A stretch of 64,000 bases of DNA from Calonectria ilicicola (GCA_020809705.1 CP085829.1:4836001-4900000), one strand, 5' to 3'. Numbered from the stretch's first letter, positions 31,893-43,600 are shown. Notes: generated by a model from the letters alone, not told the origin. Translations and numbers: made by a program.

Positions 31893-34071
31893 GGCGAAAT
31901 TGCGGTCGCGGGTTTGCTTCGACAAATTCCAGAAGGTAGGTCAAGCGTTGTCTGTTGAGAGAGAGGTGATGTTGGTGGTGGGCAGTTTGAGAGAGGCACG
32001 AAGCCTACAAAAGGCAGGGCTGGCGGCCGTCGCGAGTCAACATCAAGGCAAAAGGTCGTCGGGGGTAGGCGCGCGTTATTTCGGACACTTTTCGCGAACT
32101 AATGAACAAGCGAACAGAGGCCCAAGTTTCTCAAATGAGGCTCGCAAAGGATTGCGTCGAGAACAAAAAAGCACCAGCACCGGGTAGCCGGGTGTGGGCG
32201 ACGGCGCACAAGTCGGCAGGCGGACAGCAGGCGGGATGTCGGACGGGGGATGCCAGCAGGTGCGCACGGGATCCGAGAAATTGGCAGCGACGAGCGAATG
32301 GGATGATCGAATCAAGGGTTCGGAGCGTAGCAGTGAGAGGCGAGTGTCAAGCGTCAAGTGTCGAGAGCGAAGAGATTATGAGAGCAGAAAGGGCCAGGCC
32401 AAAGCCGGGCAAAAAGAATGAGTGATCGGGCTTCAGCTCACTAAAAGACAGGCAAGAAAGGCAAAAAAGGTGACTTGCGACTCGGCTTCCGCACCTAGCA
32501 GCGGGAAGGAGCAAGCACTAACCCACCCCTCCATCCATCCATCCATGCCACCCACACGGGCCCTGAGCCATAGCACACACCCACGCGATGCTTGGCTCTG
32601 ACTGTGCTTGACTGTGCTCCGGCCACATTCATCGACCTCCTCGACGACACTTACTTTGCCACACCATTCGTCTATTCTGTCCGGCATCCCTTCTGCAAGC
32701 GCAAAAGCAGCCAGCCACGCAGGGATTCAACCCCCACACAGAGGGGGTCGCCCATCGCTCTCCATGGGTCAGCTAGGCCAAAGTAGGCACTTGGAGTGCA
32801 CCGCAAGCCAACTAAAAGTTCCGATTGTTAGCTGACCATGACTTGCGCTCCAGGATTTGGACTCTAGACCCTTACATAGCAGATTGCCCTTCCGTCCCTC
32901 CACCGATGCTGGATTAACAATCTTGGTAGTGTCGTGGAGGCTCTGTTGGCGCACTTCCGACACCGTTTCCGAAGCTTCAGAGCCGCGGCCATGGTGCCGT
33001 ACTTGGCAGCCGCCTCTAGCGAACGACTCGGCCCAATACACTAAACCTGACGGACGTTACAGGCGCTTCCTCCAACTGACAGTCCCCCCCGGCGCCCCAT
33101 CATCGATAGTGAGTGGAGATCAGCGCAATACGCAAACCTCCACCAACCAGACTCACCGGATGGGGGTTCTGTCAGCATTCGTTCGTCTATGTCGTTTGAG
33201 GGCATCAATAAGTTCGCCAGGAACAGCCCAGGAACTGCATCTCCATGACGTCTCACCTCTCTCAAATTTTCCCACTTCTTTTACCTTTTCTCTTGCGTTT
33301 TTCGCGCTCTCCTCTGTGCCTCGCCCCTCTCCACACTGAGTGTCTTTCCGAACAGATGTTCGGCCTACATCAGGCCAACCCAGCCAAGTGAGCAAGTTTC
33401 CATTGGCTCGTTGCCCATCACCACCACCACAACCAGGATCCATCCACAAACCCATGACTTAGTCCACCCAATATCCGAGCTAAGCATGGGGCTGCCAGAG
33501 CCTTCTTCATACCCTGCGATGAGATATTCGCAGGCTTCGCGGTTGATCACGCACCAACCGAAACCCTGTTGCACCGCACCAGAAAGTACACACATACATA
33601 CACACTGCAAGCGCCTAGTATCGCTTACCCTACGCCGCTAGTCTCAGAGCACCAGGTCTTCCCTCAAGGTTCTCGAAGTCACTCGTTCTCCAGCGAGGTA
33701 AGCCACATTTGCATGGCCACATGCGGCTTGAGCGCACCAACGCACGGCACGACTCTTGAATTCAACCACGGGCCGTAGGATCTACCGAGGAGCAATATTG
33801 TAGCTCAATTAAAATTATTGGTGCCAGAAGCAAAGAAATCATACACTCTAGCCAATTCCTCCCCAAGAGATTATTCTCCATGTCGCACAACCAGCTTTGA
33901 TTGTATCACCACCTGCCCATCAGATAACGATAAGAGGCTGTCGTCATGATCTGGTACACCGGGAGCATCCGAACATGTTCAAGGAGTGGACCTTTAAATA
34001 GAAGCGATCGTCGCCGATAGCTTCTTCTTATTAAGAATTTAGCAGAGCTTCTAATGCTACATACGATTCTA
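31893..34071. other. Intergenic region of 2.2 kb, no gene seen
   Basis: Upstream region of the copper regulator and downstream region of the SR140 gene. Several open frames of 100-160 codons overlap on both strands without domains. It contains a short CCAT repeat (about 32526-32548). No copper-response element was searched systematically. Confidence 0.45.
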
Positions 34072-36498
34072 CTACGAATTCGTGTCCGAGTCAGAGTCTG
34101 CGAACATATCTGCAGCCCGCATCCTCTTCCGCGACGGCGGCCCAGTCCGTGATGATTCTTCTTCTTTACCCCCCGAATCGAGGCCTGTTTTTTCTGACGT
34201 GTTGCCTGAATGTTCATGAGGTGGTTCTGCCCCCGTAACTTCATCTTCATCCATTGGCTCCCCAGCGATATCATCCTCGTCAATGGGCTCTCCATCGACA
34301 TCGTCTTCATCAATTGGCTCACCCTCCACGTCATCATCTTCAATTGGCTCCCCAGCAACATCGTCGTCATCAATTGGTTCGCCGGGAACATCTGTCTCCT
34401 CTGTTGAGATGGGCAGCATTCGCTCGGATAAAGAGGCAGATTGTCCATCGCCCCCTTGCTGTGCCTCAACAACCTTCCACTTTCCTTTCTTCTGAGTAGC
34501 ATCTGTCTTATCCTCGATGCTAAGCGAAGGCGGACTCTCGAAACTGCGCACAAATAGCTCTTGGCTCTCGTTCGGGAAGACGCACCAGCCCTCCCAGAGG
34601 TTCAGTACTAGGCTTACACTCCGCTTCCACTTTTCAACTCGAAGACGACCCCACTTCAACTTTTCTGCCATCATGCCAAGAGATTCAAATATCTTGCCCT
34701 CTTTCAGAGCAATTTCAAATAGTTGGCGGAACCTCCAAGCATGTCGCACACCCGATGTCGAGGAAGATGATAAAATATCACTGACAACATATAGCCCCAC
34801 TAGACTGGCAGCGCTGATATCAACACCTTCGCTCGTCGCATTTTCATCTTGACCAGGACCCGGCATTTGTGGTTCCTTGGTTTCTGACTTCTTTTTAGGG
34901 TTGGCACCTGTAAGTGCTAATGGTTTTGCAACATTGGAGACAATCATATCCACAACTTCGTCAACTCCCCGACTGGCATGCGCGATTGCAAATGCTGTCA
35001 CGCGTGCAACATCTCCCTTTCGTAATCTTGACATATTTGTTGGCAATCGTGCCAAAAGGTGGGTCAGTTTCGCCTTTTCCAATGGATTCAGGAAGGTCTT
35101 GTCCGATTCCCCATCTTGATTTTCTCGTTTCCCATCTTCCTCGAAATCTTCATCGTCGGATGAGTTATACTCGGAATCTGACACAAACTCGTCAAGTCTC
35201 GTCGTATATTCGAAACTGAGATCCTTTTCGGGAGCTTTCCAAGCATGTGATCCATCAAATAAGGGCACGTATTTGCCTTTTCGCTGTGTCTTTTGTGAAC
35301 CAGTCACGACTTCCCACAGCCTCCACCGATACCAGATGCCACCCTGGCTCCTCGCATCCCAAATCCATGCCCACTTTTTTTCTCGTTGCACTTCTGGTCG
35401 GGACATTAACAATGCCTCAAACTCTGGGCCGTGCTCTAAAATGCCTTCGATGAGTTTGCTGATGAGCTGGAGAGTCCGTACATCCTGTGGCGGTTTTACA
35501 GGTACGTGTAAGAGATTAGCCCGGTTCACCGCTGGACCAGGAGGTCCATATGATGAAGGCGGCGCGAATCCTCGGTGAAATGCTTGTTGGGCAGGTGCAT
35601 TATTTGGACCTGATGGCTGCTCCACGGGCTTGGCTCCAAATGGCTGTGATGCCGATGATGATCCCAGATTGGGAAGAGCTGCAGAATTGGAGACTGCAGA
35701 AGAGAGGTGTCTGTGGAGGGAGAGGTGGTATCCGTAGCCTAGATATCGGTTTTGGAGTGCGTTTACAACAGCATCAATATCATTCGCAGGTGTATCCTGC
35801 GCTAGCGTCACGATCGAAACGGCGCACTTTCTCTCGGAGTTTCCAGGTCCGCTGGGCGGCACAATCTTGACATTCTCGACCGTCAAGCTGTCAGGGATTA
35901 GGGCCTTGATCACGGCCGGTGAGGTTCCAGGTGGCAGGTTGGACAGGCGCAGTGTCGGCTTCGCTATCGCCTTCTCCTCCGCGCGGTTCGATGCCTCACC
36001 AGTGTCCTCATCGTCGCTGGAGTGAAACGCCCGCGTCACAGAGTGCGGCCCATCCCTACCACCACCTCCTCCTCCTCCTCCATCCTCGAATCCAAGCGCG
36101 CCCTTCTCCCTTGGTGGTCGCGCAAAATCCTGAAATGAGCGCTTCTTGCCAAAGGACGGTGGTGGCGGGCCCAGACTTCCTGGGCCACTCTTCAAGCCGG
36201 ATGTCCCAAAATGTCGCTTGCCGGTTCCGGGTCCCGGTGGTGGACCACCAAAGCCGGGTCGCTGGCGCTGGTGGCCCGAGGCGTGGTTCGAGGCCCCGTG
36301 GGCGCCGTGTTGGTAATCGTCATCGTCGCGGTCGAAGCTCTTGACAAATTCGTCGTAGACGGCAGCCGTCTCAGCAGCCTCGCGCTGGCGCTTGGCTTCG
36401 GCTTCAGCCTTTTGGCGCTCGAAAACGGACTGCTTGGTGGGCTTTTGAAGCTTGGCTTCCAAGTCTGGGAACTCGGAAAAGCCCTTGCCGGAGGACAT
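34072..36498 (-). CDS. U2-associated SURP-domain splicing factor (SR140/U2SURP-like)
   Basis: A single exon of 808 residues from ATG 36498 (MSSGKGFSEFPDLEAKLQKP); the 23 codons upstream in frame start at a non-ATG codon. The order matches SR140: N-terminal conserved segment (about 1-60), Gly/Pro/Phe-rich linker, RRM-like region (about 185-270, PTLRLSNLPPGTSPAVIKALIP...), SURP module (about 345-395, RTLQLISKLIEGILEHGPEFEALLM), and an RPR/CID domain (about 465-650, starting LEKAKLTHLLARLPTNMSRL). The C-terminus holds an acidic tandem repeat and a basic tail (SRKRMRAADMF). In metazoans it is a component of U2 snRNP/17S U2 complexes. The gene is complete. Confidence 0.93.
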   Translation of the reverse strand: MSSGKGFSEFPDLEAKLQKPTKQSVFERQKAEAEAKRQREAAETAAVYDEFVKSFDRDDDDYQHGAHGASNHASGHQRQRPGFGGPPPGPGTGKRHFGTSGLKSGPGSLGPPPPSFGKKRSFQDFARPPREKGALGFEDGGGGGGGGRDGPHSVTRAFHSSDDEDTGEASNRAEEKAIAKPTLRLSNLPPGTSPAVIKALIPDSLTVENVKIVPPSGPGNSERKCAVSIVTLAQDTPANDIDAVVNALQNRYLGYGYHLSLHRHLSSAVSNSAALPNLGSSSASQPFGAKPVEQPSGPNNAPAQQAFHRGFAPPSSYGPPGPAVNRANLLHVPVKPPQDVRTLQLISKLIEGILEHGPEFEALLMSRPEVQREKKWAWIWDARSQGGIWYRWRLWEVVTGSQKTQRKGKYVPLFDGSHAWKAPEKDLSFEYTTRLDEFVSDSEYNSSDDEDFEEDGKRENQDGESDKTFLNPLEKAKLTHLLARLPTNMSRLRKGDVARVTAFAIAHASRGVDEVVDMIVSNVAKPLALTGANPKKKSETKEPQMPGPGQDENATSEGVDISAASLVGLYVVSDILSSSSTSGVRHAWRFRQLFEIALKEGKIFESLGMMAEKLKWGRLRVEKWKRSVSLVLNLWEGWCVFPNESQELFVRSFESPPSLSIEDKTDATQKKGKWKVVEAQQGGDGQSASLSERMLPISTEETDVPGEPIDDDDVAGEPIEDDDVEGEPIDEDDVDGEPIDEDDIAGEPMDEDEVTGAEPPHEHSGNTSEKTGLDSGGKEEESSRTGPPSRKRMRAADMFADSDSDTNS
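34216..34392 (-). repeat. Acidic tandem repeat within the SR140 coding sequence
   Basis: Five near-identical 30-33 nt units encode GEPIDDDDVA, GEPIEDDDVE, GEPIDEDDVD, GEPIDEDDIA and GEPMDEDEVT. On the + strand the same bases read as CATCNTCATCAATTGGCTC-like units. The repeats are in frame and likely variable in copy number. Confidence 0.9.
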
Positions 36499-36903
36499 TT
36501 TTGGCGTCGTGTCGTCTGCTCGTTCAGCGCATTGCAGGGTAATCTTTTGTTCAGAGGCGGGGGACAAGGTCCGGAAGCTGAGCTGTGCAGTCGCGGTTGC
36601 AAGGCAGCGGCGCTGCGAAGGGCGACTGGTACCCGCTTAGCGCATAAGCCCCGGCACATGAATAACACGACTCCGCTGCCACATGCACAGCACAGAGTGA
36701 CATCTCGCAGCACAGGGTAGGAAACTTAGATGGAACGAGGCGGCACGGCACGGGACATCATCTGATTTGTCCGCGGTATCGGTTAAAAGAGAAAAAAAAT
36801 CAACTAATTGCTACGTAGAAGTACTTTTTTCAAATCAAATCATACAAGTGTCATTTCATCGACCGTCATCGCGTGCCCACGTCCATGTTCCCGCACTCGC
36901 CTC
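36499..36903. other. Intergenic region, no gene seen
   Basis: About 0.4 kb containing the SR140 promoter/leader and the 3' side of the FAD oxidase gene. Confidence 0.5.
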
Positions 36904-38325
36904 TTACAACTTGGCCTTGACCACCACGTTGGTCGTGTGGCCCTTGGCCAGCTCTTCCTTAAGGTTCAGCATGGAACCACCTCGGCTACCATCCTCAGTG
37001 ATGAGTCCCTTGTAAACGCCGTTTGTCTCACGTCCAGCGCCATCGTCTGGCACTTCACGCCACTGCCACTTCTCGGCAAACTTGCCGCCCTGACCCAGTA
37101 GCACATCGACGAACTTGTCGCCCAGGTTGGGCAAGAACTTGAGGCCGTGGCCACTGTCGCCAGTAGCGATGAACAGGCCCTTCCAGCCCGGGTGCCAATC
37201 CACGAGCCACTCGCCGTCGCGGGTGTCGGCGTACCAGCAGATGCGCGTCTTCTTCCACGGTCGCTGCTCCAACCCACGGAGGGGGATCAAGTCTGTGAGG
37301 GCTCGGCGGAGGTCTTTGTCGGCCTCGATGGGGAAAGGGTCGGAGGCGTCGTCACGCGAGCTGAAGGGCTGCGAGGCAAGGAAGGGCTCGCGCTTGTGGT
37401 TGGGTGACAGAGGCAAGGCTCGGGTGATGGTGGTGGGGTTGACATATCCGAAGTCGTGGCGGGCAAACTTGAGCAGACCGTCTCGAGGAGGGATGACGAA
37501 TAGTCCGGTGCTCAGGTTAAGAACAACAGGAAGCTTGTCTAGTGCTTTCTCCTCCTCTGGGCTAATGGCGACATAGGCGACGGGGTGGCCGGTGGCCTCG
37601 GAACGGCCTCGAAGATCAATCAGGGAACCTGTCCAAGCACCCGCAGCAACGAACACGACGTCGGCTCTGAGTTCCTTGGCACCGGCCAACTTGACTCCAA
37701 CGACACGGCCGCCTTCAGTCAACAGCTCCTCCACCTTGGCATCCACAAAGTTTACTCGTCCGGTAGCCTTGGTCTTACCAAAGAGCCATTGCATACCTCG
37801 TCCAGCGTCGGCCCATCCAGACAGCTTGTTGATGTATCCCCAGTCGCCGGGGTAGCCGTCGGTGCCGATATACTCCTGGATGGCCTTTGTGCTCTCGAGT
37901 TTCTGGATCCTGTCCTGGGGCAGTCCCGTCTCCTTGGCGATTTCCATGACATTCTTCCAGCTCTCCTTGGTATAGTCCATACCCGACTTCTTGTACGAGT
38001 AGTCCTTGGGGGGCGTGTTGGCGCATAGGAGCAGACCGGACTCAGAATACCTCTTCTGACCGCCAACCTCATCATCACCTTGCTTACGCCATTCCTCCTG
38101 CGCCTCGGCCGCGAGGGCAGCGTAGTTGCGGTCCGAGTAGTCAGCGCGGACAATGCGGGACGAGTCTACGCTGGCCGAGTCATCGGGGGGGAATTGACCG
38201 CCGCAACTGTCGACAACGGTGATGGAGGTGTTGTCAAAGGCAGACCGCTGGGTGAGCGCATAGGCCGTGGTGAGACCAAAGACGCCAGATCCGACAATGA
38301 GGATGGATGAAGGGGTACGCTCCAT
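36904..38325 (-). CDS. FAD-dependent amine oxidase, amadoriase/saccharopine oxidase type
   Basis: A single exon of 473 residues. The N-terminal dinucleotide-binding motif is ILIVGSGVFGLTTAYAL (GxGxxG at residues 12-17). The FAD-family C-terminal motif is WHPGWKGLFIATGDSGHGLKFLPNLG. Cys363 in TRICWYADTRDGEWL occupies the position that covalently attaches FAD in fructosyl amino acid oxidases and sarcosine/pipecolate oxidases. The protein ends in AKL, a type 1 peroxisomal targeting signal. It probably deglycates fructosyl amino acids or oxidises an N-alkylated or cyclic amino acid, releasing H2O2 in the peroxisome. The exact substrate cannot be told from sequence alone. The start ATG at 38325 directly precedes the FAD motif. 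Confidence 0.9.
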   Translation of the reverse strand: MERTPSSILIVGSGVFGLTTAYALTQRSAFDNTSITVVDSCGGQFPPDDSASVDSSRIVRADYSDRNYAALAAEAQEEWRKQGDDEVGGQKRYSESGLLLCANTPPKDYSYKKSGMDYTKESWKNVMEIAKETGLPQDRIQKLESTKAIQEYIGTDGYPGDWGYINKLSGWADAGRGMQWLFGKTKATGRVNFVDAKVEELLTEGGRVVGVKLAGAKELRADVVFVAAGAWTGSLIDLRGRSEATGHPVAYVAISPEEEKALDKLPVVLNLSTGLFVIPPRDGLLKFARHDFGYVNPTTITRALPLSPNHKREPFLASQPFSSRDDASDPFPIEADKDLRRALTDLIPLRGLEQRPWKKTRICWYADTRDGEWLVDWHPGWKGLFIATGDSGHGLKFLPNLGDKFVDVLLGQGGKFAEKWQWREVPDDGAGRETNGVYKGLITEDGSRGGSMLNLKEELAKGHTTNVVVKAKL

Positions 38326-39445
38326 TGCGCGGGCTGGAAGCGGGCTACGAGAGAGAGGACGAGATGATTTAGGAGGGCAAGTTACCGCGGAGAGTTCACA
38401 GAGAAAAGGGAATGCTTTTTTTTCCTACCCCCCCCTTCCGGGTCCTCCCCAAGCCCAGGGGCCGGGTCAGGAACCGACGCCTTTCTCCACGCCCGCCATT
38501 TTTTTTCTCGAGGTTGGCGCATCCCCGATGACGGCGTTGGCCGATGGATAGCACATGAGCCTGGTCCGGAGCCTGGTCCGGAGGGATCTAGAGGAGCCGA
38601 GAATCGGGGCTAACAAACTGTCTACACTACGAGTCCCCAACAATACTGTTAAGCCTTATATACCCGGTAGGTATTATTGGACACGTGAGCAGCACTTGTG
38701 GGGAATCGGACGTCAGACATGCTTTAGACTCCTATGCAGGGCTGGGCGAACAAGGGTAACACGCGACAGAGGACCAATCAGATTTTGGAGAACGATTAAT
38801 TGAGATAAGGTATCTAGACTACCTGAGGCAGACGACCTATTCAGCAAGTTTCCGCGACGTCTTCTCGGCGTAAGTCTCATAAAGCCGTCAAGGCCTCATT
38901 TCTCATCAGTTGGATGGCCGGTAACCACGCATTGTGTTCTCTGCTTTTTTGCAGTCTGGATAGTCTGGATTACCCAGAGCTGCCATGTTTCTTTTTGGCC
39001 ACAAGGCCCTTCTCTCCCCTCTCAGCGGCTCTGATCTCCCCCCTTTCATTCATCCGCCACCCAGTCATTCCCTTCAGTGTAATTAAAAAGCGCCCGAGTC
39101 CAGTGAGCGCTTGCGCCCGGGGACTGGCGCGAGCAATCTATGTGATATGTCGCGGGATGAGTAGTCTTGTTTCTTTTAGTTTCCCCTTTGTTCCTTATCC
39201 GCCGCAAAAATGATTCCCCTCCCTGGCCGTCCTTGCCAACGCCGATGCAATGCAGCAAACAAATTCAAAAAATGATACAAACGCAAGTCTTGCCCGTTTG
39301 TAGGGGTTTGAGTTCCAAACGGATCAAGAGGAATAGTTTAAAAAGCAATCGTGGTATCGTGACGGGTTGTCTATTCATACACGTCGATGGGTGATTGGAG
39401 AGTGGCGTGTCGAGGCAATGATACCTCAAACAACCTGTAGTGCAT
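38326..39445. other. Intergenic region, no gene seen
   Basis: About 1.1 kb between the FAD oxidase start and the end of TBP. It holds a direct duplication (GAGCCTGGTCCG, 38558-38581) and a T/C-rich stretch. No gene is supported. Confidence 0.5.
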
Positions 39446-40386
39446 TTACACCTTGCGGAAATCTGGGTACCTCGTTAGTGACCATGTTCAAAATACAAGC
39501 CAACTTTGATATGTGGGGTACAAACCTTGCAACACAGGATAGATCATCTCGAATGCCTGGTAGATCTCTTCACGGACCTTGGCACCAGTCAAGACGATCT
39601 TGCCACTCACGAAAATCAAGAGCACAATCTTGGGCTTAATCATACGGTAGATAAGACCAGGGAACAGTTCGGGTTCGTAAGAACTGAAGTTGTGATGGCG
39701 CGAAGCGAGACCTTCAAGACGGATAGGGAACTTGATATCACAAGAGCCCACAATGTTCTGGATCTTGAAATCCGTGAACTTGGCGTTAAAACCCAACTTC
39801 TGGATGATACGAGCATATTTTCTTGAGGCCAGCTTTGAGTCGTCTTCTGACTTGGCACCAGTGACGACCATCTTGCCGGAGGCGAAGATAAGAGCGGTGG
39901 TCTTGGGCTCACGGATACGCATAATGACGGCGGCGAAACGCTGTTTGGGTTAGCAAGCTGGTTTCAGCAGAGCAGAAGACGGCTCGAAGTACCTTAGGGT
40001 TGTACTCAGCATTTCGCGCGTGCAGAGCGATGGTCTTGAGGTCCAAGCGGCAGTCCAAGTTGACTGTAGCCACAATGTTCCTTGAAAAATAGCAAGTTCA
40101 GCCTCACTGAGCAAGTCACAATCACTCAGGAGGATACATACTGCAGAGTGGGAGTGATACCACTGGGTCCTTGGGAAGCGCCAGGCGTGGCGACAGGAGT
40201 TGCGGGAGTCACCCCATTTCCATTTGCAGCCTGCTGACCGTTAGGCACAGGGCGCTGTGCAGCATCTCCCTGGCCCGCAGGCGGAGGCGTCAACTCGTTG
40301 GTGGCACCGGGGAACGACAGCGAGCCAGGCGCAGTGAATGCCTTGGCTTGGGCCGCGTTGGACGGATGCGTCTGAATGCCTTCCAT
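39446..40386 (-). CDS. TBP1: TATA-binding protein (TBP)
   Basis: Four exons (40142-40386, 39993-40080, 39526-39940, 39446-39462) encode 254 residues. The divergent N-terminus ([17 protein letters not shown]...) is followed by the two-fold saddle core (about residues 76-254): [40 protein letters not shown], then the second repeat, [18 protein letters not shown] to [17 protein letters not shown]. Introns are 61, 52 and 63 nt with GTATGT, GTACTT and GTTTGT donors. The last exon is only 17 nt and encodes the end of the universally conserved DFRKV. TBP nucleates TFIID, SL1 and TFIIIB in the nucleus. The first ATG of the frame, 40386, is the start. A possible 5' UTR intron ends near 40440 (branch GCTAAC, acceptor TTAG). 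Confidence 0.97.
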
Positions 40387-40605
40387 GATTGGGGTCGGGA
40401 CTTGAGGACGCGATCGGTTCAAAATTGCCGAACAGATCTAACCAGCCAGCGAGTTAGCATCGCTTGTTCAAAAAACGATGAAAGCACCCTACCAACAAAG
40501 GTAGAGGGCGACGGCGAGGTGGTATTTTTTTCTTCTCTCTCTCGGGCACTGAGGCTTGTGCACCGACGATGAAGGAGGGAAGTTTGGAGAATGGAAGAGA
40601 AGTGG

Positions 40606-40617
40606 CCCTTATATAGG
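40606..40617 (-). promoter_or_regulatory. Candidate TATA box of the TBP gene
   Basis: The - strand reads CCTATATAAGG here, about 220 bp upstream of the TBP start codon. The distance leaves room for a leader. No other TATA-like element lies closer. Use is inferred. Confidence 0.4.
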
Positions 40618-43600
40618 CGGGGGAGGGTGGCGGTGCAGTGACTCACAGCCCAGAAAAAAGCACGTACCAATCGCGCGGGAGATGAACAAATGAATGTCTC
40701 CCCTACAAGAAAGCTGTCCAGGCAAATATAGTTCTTTGAATGCGACGGCCTCAAAGGCTCGGGATGCAATTCAAAATGGAGGGGTAAGCAAGATCGGTCG
40801 GGTTCAAGAGTAATAAGGCGGGCGACAATGAATCGCTCGGATGAACCAAACCAGAACTCGACACTCTGGTTCTTTTGACTTCACAACAACTTCTTTTTAT
40901 TTGAGTCTACACAGACACAAACGACCTGCTGTAACGGCGACAGGGAGTGCAAGGGTGTTCGCGTTCCGGGTCTTCGTCGAGATCAACGAGGTCGATTTGC
41001 GTGCAAGGAGCGGGTGGGGCAAGGAACGTGTTCCAGTTCTTTGTCCTGGGTCGCAGAGTGATGTCGGGCACCGAAGCCTTTGATCTCACACTGGAGAGCA
41101 GTGTGTGTGACGGTGTGATGGAAGGAGAGAGGCGATATGCCTTGACTAGAGACGTGATGCGCAAGTGGCTTCCGAGTCTGGAGTGCAGAGGCAAGTCAGG
41201 TCTAGACAAAGTATTGTCCGAAGTGGGTGGGGTGTGACGTCGTGGGGGGAAAATAAAAAAGAGAGGCCAAACGTAAGTGGTAGGTACGTAGGGCCGTCGG
41301 TCGGGACTTCCGCGCAAGACTTTCGAAACAGGCGGGTGAGGGGAGGGCTGGCTCTTTATAATTTTGGCTGCAGCCCGCTCGGGCAGGACACCCCAGGCAA
41401 CAACACTGCTTGTGGCGTCGACGCTGGCAAGCTTGGCGGACCCTAGTGGGGTGCGCTAACGCACATGCGTCCAATCAAAGGGCGCCTTGCATGTCAATTT
41501 ATCTCCTTTTTTTCCCACATGCACCCCGGGACAGGCCTCAGGCCCCTGAAGTACCGCGATAGCAGATGGTCGACCGTGGTACAAAGGTACCCTGGCATCA
41601 AGGACTGGTACCAGACGAGCCGCTGGGGAGTTCCTGGCACAGGTGCTGCCCGCACTGCAAGCTCTAAACGAGAGCCTCGGGTTGCCACTCTGTCCTCCCA
41701 AGGTAAATCCCCAGCGGGGCCAGTGGCTGAGCCCAGCTTCCAGCTGCACGCAGGCAAAGCGTCGTCATCACCTGTCCCGCTCGGATTTCCTGCTGTCCTT
41801 CCCTTTCTCTCCTTTGTCAAACAAACCCACCGCGGCGACGGCCACCACCGTCTCATCATCAACATCATCCACCACACCAGCTCGAAATCGACGAAAACCC
41901 CGACGACCAGACAAACGACGACGGCGGCGACAAGACACGATGCCAGCGGCCAGATGAGAATGAACGAGACGATGCAGCCGACACACACGGGCTATGCCGA
42001 CTCAATAAAGGGCCAGTGGCTTGTCGAAAATGACGAGCGGACAACGAGGCCCTCAGACAGCGCAAGATTGCAGTTGCAGTGGTGGGCAACTGGCGGCGCA
42101 ATGGGCCTAGACGCGACTCGCGGTCACTGACCGACTTCCTCCGACATGCTCTAACAGGCTCCAGCAGGCTCCAGCAGCACGCAATCCAACCGTGTCAACA
42201 GCGTCACAGCGCGTCGACGGGCCGGGCGGACTGGAAATTATGGACCGGGGCTAGGCCGACGGGCTGGTTGGTTGCTTTTGGTTTTTTTTTTTTTTTTTTT
42301 TTTTTCCTTCTTGCCCCTCCCTTTCAAAGTCGCCTCCAGCGTCTCGCCTCTTCGAACCACCCAATAGTGCCAACCAGCCCCCAGTTGACCGCGGCTGCGG
42401 TCGTTCCCCCCATCATGTTGGTTGGTTCAAGCACCCACTCTTCGAGCATATGCTAGCACACCCCGTCCTGTCAAACTCTTCATTCGACCCTCGTGGACCT
42501 GAATAATTTTTTTTTTTTTTCTTGTTCATGTCCCAACCCCCAACCGCAACCCACCAAAACCAACCACCAGCACCCTGAAACACGGTCTGCCCCCCCCCTC
42601 CTCCCTTCTGCTGACTGCCATACCCAGCTGCATTCATCAGCAACGCGTCTCCTGTTCACCCCCCGAGGAGGTCCCATGGACCCCTTGGTTCAGGACGTGT
42701 CGCGACAGACGTCTCACAGTCGGGGACGAAAATCATGCGCCAGTCAGATGCTGGTTCACCCATCATGCTACGAGTCGCCTTTCAAGCTTGGCTGTGGCGA
42801 CAACAGACCATTCGGCCACAGCGATCGCGCAAACTTTTCGCCCGAGGGGCCACAGACTGACGAGCTGTGGGTATTTTTCCATTTTCTAGTCTTCGTGTGA
42901 GTCATGGACCTGTGGCCAACCAGCGACAAGCTGGCATGAGCCTGTTTGTGCAACCAGGGAGGCTGGCCCTCTGCGGCCGCTCACTGGTCAGACGCCCGGG
43001 GTGCCCTGTTAGCGTACCCTCACGCGCACACTCACTCTCACGCACACACTCTGTTCACGCACAGCTCGCGTCGAGCTCATTTTGCTCATTTCTTTTCTGC
43101 TTGCTCCTCGTCCATGCTTTGTCGCATCAGCAGTTGTGATGCATTGTAGGAATCGTCATGCAGCCGTATATCAGCCCGACCGGAAGGCCTAGCTCTTGAG
43201 GACACGTTTCCGTCGGTCTGTCGCGGCCATTTTTACGCCAAGTGGTGACGCGAAAATTTCGATAGACGATGGATCGTCCTCGAGCTTCCATTTCCGAAGA
43301 AGCGCCAGATACGGGGTGGTGGCAGCCCAAAGTACTGCACTAACAATTTTCTCGTACCGCGACATGTTATCCCTGCTCTGCAATCTCTTCTCGTCCGCCA
43401 TACCGAACGGGCCCAGCGGCGCAACTGCACCAAGCAGGGGGTCATCTTCTCTTTTGCGATAAGAGACCGGTGGCCCCATCTCTTCCAGCCTCGTTCCCCA
43501 GGATCCTGCCAGGATGGCCATGTCTTCCCCTGTCTACCCCGCTGCCATCTGATGAATGCATCGAGTGAGGCGCTCTGCACAAATCAAGGCTATTTAATGT

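Noticed and set aside
32690..32890. tRNA-like T-arm (GGGTTGAATCCC on the - strand)
   Set aside because: No matching acceptor stem, D-arm or anticodon arm could be paired around it by eye. A tRNAscan run would settle it.
41465..42130. 221-codon + strand frame between TBP and ETF-QO
   Set aside because: GC-rich DNA with competing frames on the other strand (164 codons) and no recognisable domain.
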